This document shows, piece by piece, positions 12,570 to 17,956 of a stretch of 64,000 nucleotides of DNA. The notes below the pieces were generated by a model. The model saw nothing but the letters and a program-made list of their open reading frames with translations, was not told where the DNA came from and ran no database searches. Both the position numbers and the translations under genes were made by a program. The stretch covers positions 53,751-117,750 of the IMG/VR virus record IMGVR_UViG_3300042914_003776. The stretch is one strand, 5' to 3'. Source of the DNA: a virus. Each line of letters starts with the position of its first letter. Positions within the stretch are counted from its first letter, which is position 1.

Positions 12570-12740
12570 CTACTATAACCGCACAAACTAAACAAGATTA
12601 ACAGGTCCGATTTATATTTTGTGATAAAAAGATTTTTTGATTGTCGTAAGTTGTTATATCGCATAGACTTGTAGCACGAAATTATTTTACAACTTTTTTT
12701 TGGCACGATATTTGCAATAGATATAGTATAAAAGGGGGGG
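12570..12740. repeat. Duplicated regulatory region, copy A
   Basis: Matches 14021-14195 over about 170 bp: ACTATAACCGCA, AAGATTAACAGGTC, GATTTATATTTTGT, TCGTCGTAAGT-like and TTTTTTGGCACGATATTTGC blocks are kept while sequence between them differs. The leftward side lies directly before the leader of 12197-12532 in the place where other genes have TTGACA/TATAAT. Confidence 0.7.
12701..12716 (+). promoter_or_regulatory. Sigma-54-type -24/-12 element, copy A
   Basis: TGGCACGATATTTGCA: GG and GC are separated by ten bases, an exact fit to TGGCACG-N4-TTGCA. It points rightward, against the local genes. Confidence 0.5.
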
Positions 12741-12745
12741 GAATA

Positions 12746-12870
12746 TAGAAAAAACTTTTGTGATTTTATTACACACCCCCCTAACGGGTGGTCTCACATA
12801 TACACCCCCCAAAAGGGGGGCCGGGAGCCCCCGGTCCCCCCGTTAGAGGGGGTATCCCCCCTTCTGGGCT
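12746..12870. terminator. GC-rich composite element, divergent copy 8
   Basis: GAAAAAACTTTTGTGATT, then CACCCCCCTAACGGGTGG, then CCCCCCAAAAGGGGGGCC and GGGAGCCCCCGG arms. The CCGGCCGG core has been lost or replaced. Confidence 0.55.
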
Positions 12871-12983
12871 ACCACCCCCCCCGTTCAGGTGGTTTTCAAA
12901 AAAATAAGAAAAGTTTTTTTCTGGAGCATCCCCCGATAGAGGGACGCCCCAAAGAGTGGCTGGGTTGCCACCCCCCTTTCGGG

Positions 12984-13196
12984 CTACATGGCTTGGATCT
13001 TTGCCAACCCCACTTCTAGGTTAGTTCGCAAGAGGCGGTAATCGTCTTGGCTTAAATAAACCTGTTCGCCTACTTTGTTGAAAACGTCGTGAGTTTCGTA
13101 GCTTCGTTCTTCCTCATGTTCTAAGGTAGATACCACGGTGAAACCGTTGGTTAGGTTGTACTTGATTGTTCGTTCATTTACTTTTTCTACTAGCAT
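12984..13196 (-). CDS. Small beta-strand protein (70 aa), paralogue of 14422-14640
   Basis: MLVEKVNERTIKYNLTNGFT then VVSTLEHEEERSYETHDVFN and VGEQVYLSQDDYRLL. It shares a pattern with 14422-14640: G-hydrophobic-x-V-V/I-x-T-x-E, acidic turn, YE, then N-x-G-E. ACACAAAGGA leader and promoter 13234-13261. Function unknown. Confidence 0.66.
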   Translation of the reverse strand: MLVEKVNERTIKYNLTNGFTVVSTLEHEEERSYETHDVFNKVGEQVYLSQDDYRLLRTNLEVGLAKIQAM

Positions 13197-13233
13197 CTTT
13201 TTTTCCTTTGTGTTAGTTGCTTTCTACTCTTCT

Positions 13234-13261
13234 ATTATACCTTATCGGCCCGGCTTGTCAA
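13234..13261 (-). promoter_or_regulatory. Early promoter
   Basis: TTGACA (13256-13261), spacer GCCGGGCCGATAA, TATAAT (13234-13239), 16-bp spacing. Confidence 0.86.
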
Positions 13262-13267
13262 GAGACT

Positions 13268-13405
13268 TTAAAGATATTTTAAAGCTTTTTCTGCTTGGGC
13301 CTTTAATCCCTCAAAAAGCTTGCGGGTTTCTTCGCTAATTCCTTCTTGCGATAGAAGGTCTTCGATGGCTTCGATTGCTTGTTTGATGTTTTTGTAGTAG
13401 TTCAT
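13268..13405 (-). CDS. Helical micro-protein (45 aa)
   Basis: MNYYKNIKQAIEAIEDLLSQ then EGISEETRKLFEGLKAQAEK: two amphipathic helices. AAAAGGAAAAAAG leader. It lies about 115 bases downstream of the promoter at 13521-13548; the long leader contains a second AAAGGA, another TTGACT and a GGCGAAAGCC hairpin. Confidence 0.62.
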   Translation of the reverse strand: MNYYKNIKQAIEAIEDLLSQEGISEETRKLFEGLKAQAEKALKYL

Positions 13406-13520
13406 TTTCTTTTTTCCTTTTGTGTTTTGTTTTGTTTTGTTTCGATCAAGCCACGTTAGGTTTGTTATCGGCTTTCGCCTTCCGTTTTAGTCAAGCAACT
13501 TTTTGTTTTTCCTTTTCTTT
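13406..13520 (-). promoter_or_regulatory. Long leader or emptied cassette
   Basis: The minus-strand transcript from 13521-13548 first reaches AAAAGGAAAAAC without an ATG, then TTGACT (13489-13494), a GGC-GAAA-GCC hairpin, GCCGATAA, and the ACACAAAAGGA leader. It looks like a promoter-leader unit whose gene was deleted, or a regulatory leader. Confidence 0.45.
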
Positions 13521-13548
13521 ATTATACCTTATCGGCCGGGCTTGTCAA
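13521..13548 (-). promoter_or_regulatory. Early promoter
   Basis: TTGACA (13543-13548), spacer with CCCGGCCGATAA, TATAAT (13521-13526), 16-bp spacing. Confidence 0.85.
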
Positions 13549-13565
13549 GTCTCTTGAGTCATTTT

Positions 13566-13718
13566 TTAGAAGAAATTTAAAATTTCTTCCAAGGCAGCTT
13601 CTAGTTCTTCCGACATCCCCGATTCAGGGGATTCTTCGTTCACTTCTTCAATCCAGATCAATTCGATTTCGACCGATTCTAGTACTTCATCCGATTGTAG
13701 ATTCTCAAAAACGTTCAT
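13566..13718 (-). CDS. Acidic micro-protein with VFExxQxDEV N-terminus (50 aa)
   Basis: MNVFENLQSDEVLESVEIEL then an almost all-acidic helical remainder (EEVNEESPESGMSEELEAAL). First residues match 11476-11637 and 10060-10248. ACACAAAGGA leader; promoter 13756-13783. Confidence 0.65.
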   Translation of the reverse strand: MNVFENLQSDEVLESVEIELIWIEEVNEESPESGMSEELEAALEEILNFF

Positions 13719-13755
13719 TTCTTTTTTCCTTTGTGTTATTGTCTTCGTTTTCTCT

Positions 13756-13783
13756 ATTATACTCTATCGACCAACTTTGTCAA
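13756..13783 (-). promoter_or_regulatory. Early promoter
   Basis: TTGACA (13778-13783), spacer with CGATA, TATAAT (13756-13761), 16-bp spacing. Confidence 0.84.
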
Positions 13784-13789
13784 GAGACT

Positions 13790-13984
13790 TTATTGAATTT
13801 CTTCAAATTTCTTTTCGAGATATTTTAAATCGTTTGAACGATTTCTGCAATTTCTTGGCGATCCCTCACCGTATGCAATCCAATACTTCTTTGACAATGC
13901 AAAATATTCTTTTTTACCATTGCCAGCTTCTACGATGCTAACCTTAACACCACTTTTTAAAACTTTGCTTTTTAGAATGTTCAT
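13790..13984 (-). CDS. Hypothetical basic 64-residue protein
   Basis: MNILKSKVLKSGVKVSIVEA, a beta-like KEYFALSKKYWIAYGEG segment, then a basic RNCRNRSNDLKYLEKKFEE helix. The start at 13984 follows AAGGAAAAAAG. Like 12197-12532 it is preceded by the duplicated region rather than by a TTGACA/TATAAT promoter. Confidence 0.63.
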   Translation of the reverse strand: MNILKSKVLKSGVKVSIVEAGNGKKEYFALSKKYWIAYGEGSPRNCRNRSNDLKYLEKKFEEIQ

Positions 13985-14020
13985 TTCTTTTTTCCTTATT
14001 TTAAACTTTTGTTCTCTTCT

Positions 14021-14195
14021 ACCACTATAACCGCAGAAAACAAATAAGATTAACAGGTCTGATTTATATTTTGTTGCAAAAAGATTTTTTCGTCGTCGTA
14101 AGTCATTGGTAGATAACAACTTATGATTCGAAATTATTTTTAAAATATTTTTTGGCACGATATTTGCACTGCTTGTAGTACAAAAGGGGGGTATT
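14021..14195. repeat. Duplicated regulatory region, copy B
   Basis: Second copy of the 12570-12740 region, placed before 13790-13984. Confidence 0.7.
14153..14168 (+). promoter_or_regulatory. Sigma-54-type -24/-12 element, copy B
   Basis: TGGCACGATATTTGCA, identical to 12701-12716 although the bases around it have diverged. Confidence 0.5.
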
Positions 14196-14330
14196 GCAGA
14201 AAAAAACTTTTTTGATTTTATTGTGACCCACCCAGAAGAGGGGGTATTTGAGAGATCCCCCAAAAGGGGGGTTCCGGGCCGGCCCGGCCCCCTCGTTCGG
14301 GGGGATATCCCCCCTTTCAGGCTACACCCC
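14196..14330. terminator. GC-rich composite element, copy 9
   Basis: GAAAAAAACTTTTTTGATTT, CCACCCAGAAGAGGGGG, CCCCCAAAAGGGGGG, the core CCGGGCCGGCCCGG (14275-14288) and CCCCCCTTTCAGGC arms. A further A/T palindrome and a CCCAGAAGGGGG hairpin follow at 14345-14400. Confidence 0.62.
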
Positions 14331-14421
14331 CCCATTCGGGTGGAGTTTAGAAAAAAACTTTTTTCTTTTTTTTCTCGTACCACCCAGAAGGGGGATCACC
14401 CCCCTTCCTAGCGTACCACCA

Positions 14422-14640
14422 CTATCCAGCAAGTTTTTCCAACATTTTTAACGTCCATGCGGGGCCACTAGGAAGCGGGTGCATTTCCCCGGCAGGATTG
14501 TAGAGGGTGCATTCTTCATAGTATCGGTCGTCGTCCCATTCTGTGGTTACGATAACATACCATCCGGTTTTAAAGGTAAACTTTGTGGCTCTGTTTGCGA
14601 TGGTTTCGATGAGTTGGATAGAAGAAGTTTGTTCGTCCAT
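14422..14640 (-). CDS. Small beta-strand protein (72 aa), paralogue of 12984-13196
   Basis: MDEQTSSIQLIETIANRATK then FTFKTGWYVIVTTEWDDDRY and ECTLYNPAGEMHPL. Shares the strand-turn-strand pattern of 12984-13196. ACACAAAGGA leader and promoter 14676-14704. Function unknown. Confidence 0.65.
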   Translation of the reverse strand: MDEQTSSIQLIETIANRATKFTFKTGWYVIVTTEWDDDRYYEECTLYNPAGEMHPLPSGPAWTLKMLEKLAG

Positions 14641-14675
14641 TTTTTTTCCTTTGTGTTTGTGTCTCGTATGTTCTT

Positions 14676-14704
14676 ATTATACCTTATCGGCCCAACCCCG
14701 TCAA
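14676..14704 (-). promoter_or_regulatory. Early promoter
   Basis: TTGACG (14699-14704), 17-bp spacer with GGGCCGATAA, TATAAT (14676-14681). Confidence 0.8.
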
Positions 14705-14733
14705 GAGTTGAGCCGAATTTTTTTTTATTTTTT

Positions 14734-14931
14734 TTATCTTACAATGGCCAACTTTGGAACTAGGCTTTTAGGCCCTTGTCGAATGTCAATTGCGGTTCCG
14801 TCCTTGCAAACTAGCATGATAGGAATCATCCAGTAGTCCTCTCCATCATATTCAATCAAGAAAACATACTTGGTTCCGGCGTCAAGAGCAACTTCGTTGA
14901 GACCTACGGTGAACATGTTTAGCTTTTCCAT
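14734..14931 (-). CDS. Hypothetical 65-residue protein
   Basis: MEKLNMFTVGLNEVALDAGT then a beta-rich stretch (YVFLIEYDGEDYWMIPIMLV) and a proline/lysine end. ACACAAAGGA leader preceded by CGAAAGACAGTTT, a leader shared with 15030-15206 and 15284-15445. Promoter 14973-15001. Confidence 0.65.
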   Translation of the reverse strand: MEKLNMFTVGLNEVALDAGTKYVFLIEYDGEDYWMIPIMLVCKDGTAIDIRQGPKSLVPKLAIVR

Positions 14932-14972
14932 TTTTTCTTTCCTTTGTGTGAAACTGTCTTTCGTATGTTTGT

Positions 14973-15001
14973 ATTATACAATATCGACTCAACCCCGTCA
15001 A
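14973..15001 (-). promoter_or_regulatory. Early promoter
   Basis: TTGACG (14996-15001), 17-bp spacer with GTCGATA, TATAAT (14973-14978). Confidence 0.8.
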
Positions 15002-15029
15002 GAGTTGAGCCGAATTTTTTTTATTTTTT

Positions 15030-15206
15030 TTATTGGAACATATCCATTGCGATTGCGTGAAGTTCACAAGAATAGTTGTTCGTCAAGTAATCGCATTCCG
15101 CATCCGTCAATGGGCGATTTTCGACGATATGCCAGCCACCCCGGCAGAACACGGTATCATCGGCAGGTTCTAGTTCTAGGTCGATAACTTGGTTGATTGT
15201 AATCAT
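15030..15206 (-). CDS. Hypothetical 58-residue protein
   Basis: MITINQVIDLELEPADDTVF, then CRGGWHIVENRPLTDAECDY and a cysteine-containing helical end. ACACAAAGGA precedes the ATG. Compact and acidic; not recognised. Promoter 15250-15278. Confidence 0.65.
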   Translation of the reverse strand: MITINQVIDLELEPADDTVFCRGGWHIVENRPLTDAECDYLTNNYSCELHAIAMDMFQ

Positions 15207-15249
15207 TTTTTCTTTCCTTTGTGTTTGAAACTGTCTTTCGTATGTTCTT

Positions 15250-15278
15250 ATTATACCTTATCGACCAATCTTGGTCAA
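15250..15278 (-). promoter_or_regulatory. Early promoter
   Basis: TTGACC (15273-15278), 17-bp spacer with GTCGATAA, TATAAT (15250-15255). Confidence 0.78.
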
Positions 15279-15283
15279 GAGCT

Positions 15284-15445
15284 TTAACCTAAAATTCCGT
15301 TTTTATTTTTAACCACTTCAACTAAGTAGCTATAGCTCTTGCTGGTATGAACCGTACCATCCGCACAGCGAGCAATAAAATATTGCTGCTTTGTTCCGCG
15401 CAATCGGCACTCGATTTTCCAAACTAGTTTTTCTGTACTAAACAT
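15284..15445 (-). CDS. Hypothetical basic 53-residue protein
   Basis: MFSTEKLVWKIECRLRGTKQ then QYFIARCADGTVHTSKSYSY: beta-strand-rich and basic. Leader CACACAAGGAAA. First gene of the dense 10-15.4 kb array; its promoter (15484-15511) follows a region with dyad sites. Confidence 0.63.
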   Translation of the reverse strand: MFSTEKLVWKIECRLRGTKQQYFIARCADGTVHTSKSYSYLVEVVKNKNGILG

Positions 15446-15483
15446 TTTTTTTCCTTGTGTGAAACTGTCTTTCGTATGCTCTT

Positions 15484-15511
15484 ATTATACTCTAATTATC
15501 GCCATTGTCAA
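15484..15511 (-). promoter_or_regulatory. Early promoter
   Basis: TTGACA (15506-15511), 16-bp spacer with GGCGATAA, TATAAT (15484-15489). Confidence 0.83.
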
Positions 15512-15546
15512 TAGGAAACTTTATTTTTTATTTTTTTATTTTTCTA

Positions 15547-15667
15547 GTATACGGCCATATACTGTAAAAATGTATATCGTATTCTATTGTAAAGTATATT
15601 TCAGTATACCTATAAACCGCTGTACATAGTGTACAACCAGTATCATATATCGTTGTACATAGTGTAC
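15547..15667. promoter_or_regulatory. Cluster of dyad (operator-like) sites
   Basis: Two identical TGTACATAGTGTAC sites start at 15621 and 15654 (33 bp apart, about three helix turns), each with the perfect inverted arms GTACA/TGTAC. A near-palindrome GTATACGGCCATATAC is at 15547-15562 and further GTATA/TATAC half-sites lie between. No gene of more than 60 codons is plausible here. Confidence 0.55.
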
Positions 15668-15703
15668 TGGCATACCCCTAGTTTTTCGTTCACCCCCCCT
15701 GTC

Positions 15704-15727
15704 TAGCGACCCCCCGCCGGGGGGTGG
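15704..15727 (-). terminator. Terminator-like hairpin after the GIY-YIG gene
   Basis: ACCCCCC-GCC-GGGGGGT perfect stem, 30 bases beyond the stop at 15756. Confidence 0.5.
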
Positions 15728-15755
15728 GGTGGGTATTGCATACCAAGTCGCTAAT

Positions 15756-16700
15756 TTATATAGATAAAAAACCACCCTTAGCAACACAATGATCCTTATA
15801 GTATCTAAAAACAGCAGTATGGCCAACAATTGCTATATGGTCGGCTATTTCTCTAAAAGTTTTTCCTTCTTCCACCATTGATATAATTAGGTCTTTATAT
15901 GGTTCCAGATTAGATTTTGCTTTTTTATATTTGTTTATAGCATTGTGCTTTGATGTAGAAGACTCTAAATGCTCTGGATTGCAGCATTTTCTATTATGGC
16001 ATTTGTGATGAACTAAATATGGATAATCATTATAATGATAAGCATATGAAACCCTATGACATAAATATTGTTTTTTATCATAGATAAAATAACCATAACC
16101 CTCTTTTGTCGCTTTTTGCCACTCCCAGCATCCATTATCAACCTTGATTAGATTTTTATCTACTTTATTTAAATATAGCTCTTTTAATGGAAAATCTGAA
16201 TCTTGTTTATTTTTATTGTAAATAACGTCTTCGTGCAAAGAGATTATAATTTCATGCTCTTTTTTTAGCAGCTTTTCCGGTGAACATTCTTCTATTATAT
16301 AAAATAAAAAATCACTACCTATATTAAAATCTGTTTGCAAGCCTTTATTATAATGATTATTTTTATTTAATTCTTTAAAATGTAGTTTTAATCTTTGTAT
16401 TACATCTTCTGATGAGCCTATATACGCCTTATATAAATCATTTCTACAAATAACATAAAGCCCACAGATAACTCTTGTTTCGTCTAAAGATATTTTATGC
16501 TTTAATAATTTAGATATATTTTTGTTTTTTACTTTATAATCTAGCCTGATTGATCTTAGTTGACTTTTTGATATTTGATATTTTTCGCATATCTCTTTAT
16601 TTGATAGCCTGCCATAGTTCTCTACAATTTCTTGGGCTTTATCGTGTTTTAAAGTATTTCTTTTTTTATATAAGGATTTTTTGCCTTTTGGTCTAGCCAT
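15756..16700 (-). CDS. HTH-GIY-YIG-HNH-HTH endonuclease (homing-type)
   Basis: 314 residues, start at 16700 with AGGAG upstream. Order: helix-turn-helix (about 20-50, LSNKEICEKYQISKSQLRSI); GIY-YIG core (GLYVICRNDLYKAYIG, 80-95, with R103 and E149 in the expected places); HNH with zinc cysteines (CWEW at 191, CHRVSYAYHY at 214, HHKCHNRKCCNPEHLE at 231-246); C-terminal HTH (about 270-300). Either nuclease alone is common in phage homing enzymes; both in one chain is unusual. The gene is AT-rich compared with its neighbours, consistent with recent arrival. A GTGTATC motif precedes it (16729-16750). Confidence 0.82.
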   Translation of the reverse strand: MARPKGKKSLYKKRNTLKHDKAQEIVENYGRLSNKEICEKYQISKSQLRSIRLDYKVKNKNISKLLKHKISLDETRVICGLYVICRNDLYKAYIGSSEDVIQRLKLHFKELNKNNHYNKGLQTDFNIGSDFLFYIIEECSPEKLLKKEHEIIISLHEDVIYNKNKQDSDFPLKELYLNKVDKNLIKVDNGCWEWQKATKEGYGYFIYDKKQYLCHRVSYAYHYNDYPYLVHHKCHNRKCCNPEHLESSTSKHNAINKYKKAKSNLEPYKDLIISMVEEGKTFREIADHIAIVGHTAVFRYYKDHCVAKGGFLSI

Positions 16701-16728
16701 ATAATATCTCCTGTAAAAAAGGGGGTCT

Positions 16729-16750
16729 GCATATAGATACACAAAAAACT
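16729..16750 (-). promoter_or_regulatory. GTGTATA-type motif on the minus strand
   Basis: AGTTTTTTGTGTATCTATAT resembles the motifs before the rightward late genes; it lies 30 bases before the endonuclease start. Confidence 0.4.
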
Positions 16751-16835
16751 ACCTAGCACAACAAGCTCCTTCTTTTCAATATGTTATGCCCCTACTATTA
16801 ACTGCATCCCCTTTCTGCTTTTTGTGCTATGCTCG

Positions 16836-17270
16836 CTAACTGTGACCCGGCTCTGTAGGCTTCCTTAAAAGCGGCATCATTGCTTCTTCTGGGGTACGAT
16901 TACCCTTCTTAAAGTTGCAATCTCTGCATGCACACACCAGATTTTCCCAAGTGTTTCTACCGTTTCTACTTTGAGGCAAAACGTGATCTAGAGTTAAGTG
17001 TTCAGGCTTTTCACAGCCACAGTACTGACACGTATAATTGTCTCTTAAAAATACGTTACGTTTATTAGGAACGAACCTCTTATTTCTTTTAACGTACTTC
17101 TTGACCATAACTATCTTAGGAACTTGATAGTAGTCACCCCCGGCACTTAAAATAGGGTTTGGCCAAAATTCAATAGCTTGAACTACGCCTTTTAATAAAA
17201 GGACCATTCCTTTCTGCCAGCTACTAATAGTGATGACAGAATAATCCAAATTAAGTATAGTTGTTCTCAT
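16836..17270 (-). CDS. HNH endonuclease (144 aa)
   Basis: Typical of the widespread HNH family with an LNLDYSVITISSWQKGMVLL start. Core: FLRDNYTCQYCGC (C81, C84), LTLDHVLPQS (catalytic D95, H96), TWENLVCACRDCNFKKGNRT (N110, C115, C118). Complete metal-binding and catalytic residues. AGGAT precedes the ATG at 17270. Transcribed away from the late genes. Could be a free-standing homing enzyme or act on host DNA. Confidence 0.87.
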   Translation of the reverse strand: MRTTILNLDYSVITISSWQKGMVLLLKGVVQAIEFWPNPILSAGGDYYQVPKIVMVKKYVKRNKRFVPNKRNVFLRDNYTCQYCGCEKPEHLTLDHVLPQSRNGRNTWENLVCACRDCNFKKGNRTPEEAMMPLLRKPTEPGHS

Positions 17271-17290
17271 AATTTTTATCCTTTTTCTGT

Positions 17291-17308
17291 ATTTAGTGTA
17301 TATTATAA
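17291..17308 (+). promoter_or_regulatory. Late-type promoter motif
   Basis: ATTTAGTGTATATTATAAAA, 27 bases before the first rightward gene. Shares GTGTATAT with other unit starts (33583, 39684, 49417). Confidence 0.5.
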
Positions 17309-17334
17309 AATAGGTTTATATAAAGGAGAAAATA

Positions 17335-17544
17335 ATGCATAATATAATACCGCCCGGCGAATATGTTGTCAAGGGCACTGAAGAATTAAATAAACAAGTG
17401 GCCCGGGAATTAGATATTCCTGACGAACCAAAACACACCACCGCACAGCTTTTCGAAGAAGGAGAGGAAATTGGAAGTAGACGACGAAACCCTACAGAAG
17501 ATAATAAAGATAGCGAAGGCACTAGCTCCAAAGTACACATTTGA
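17335..17544 (+). CDS. Hypothetical 69-residue protein overlapping the sigma gene
   Basis: MHNIIPPGEYVVKGTEELNK then QVARELDIPDEPKHTTAQLF. AAAGGAG precedes the ATG. The last 25 residues (GSRRRNPTEDNKDSEG) overlap the next gene in another frame and look like chance translation. The real product may simply run through the overlap, or a frameshift near 17465 may join it to the sigma-like protein. Confidence 0.55.
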   Translation: MHNIIPPGEYVVKGTEELNKQVARELDIPDEPKHTTAQLFEEGEEIGSRRRNPTEDNKDSEGTSSKVHI

Positions 17545-17956
17545 TTGTCATAGTAAAGAAGATATCGAACAAGAAGCAATCATGATGGGCATCGAGGCAT
17601 TGCCCCGGTACGATTCGGCTCGGCCCCTTGAAAACTTTCTTTACACCCATATTAGCAACCGGCTAAAAAATTTCAAGAGGGATAATTATTTTCGGCCAAA
17701 TTCTGAGGGCGAACCCGAAAAGGTTCAGCAAAGTAAGAAGAATATTCTAGATGCCGGGTCCCTAAACGAGGGGGCTATCTACTTTGAGCCCGACTTGGAT
17801 GACTATCTAGACAGCCGAGAAGCTGTAGAAAAAGTCCGGGCAGCCCTGCCAGCTTCTTATCGTAAAGACTATCTGAAGCTATGTGCCGGGGTAAGAGTGT
17901 CGGCCCATAGAAAGCAGGAGATTTATTCTTTAATTAAGGAAATTTTAGATGGCTAG
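17471..17956 (+). CDS. Sigma-70 region 2-like factor (gp55-like?)
   Basis: 161 residues from a TTG start, chosen because GGAGAGG lies three bases before it. Residues about 10-75 match sigma region 2: IAKALAPKYTFDCHSKEDIE, QEAIMMGIEALPRYD, ENFLYTHISNRLKNFKR (core binding and -10 recognition helix). A weak C-terminal helical part follows; no clear region 4. Size and content resemble the T4 late sigma gp55. It heads the rightward operon, where a late sigma factor would fit. Anti-host or co-activator roles are alternatives. Confidence 0.72.
   Translation: MEVDDETLQKIIKIAKALAPKYTFDCHSKEDIEQEAIMMGIEALPRYDSARPLENFLYTHISNRLKNFKRDNYFRPNSEGEPEKVQQSKKNILDAGSLNEGAIYFEPDLDDYLDSREAVEKVRAALPASYRKDYLKLCAGVRVSAHRKQEIYSLIKEILDG

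Noticed and set aside
1476-14330. CRISPR array
   Set aside because: The GC-rich repeats are 1-3 kb apart, separated by genes, and paired with terminators; no regular spacers.
15584-15829. 81-residue minus-strand frame
   Set aside because: It reads through the TGTACATAGTGTAC repeats (giving VHYVQR twice) and the end of the endonuclease gene; no start site.
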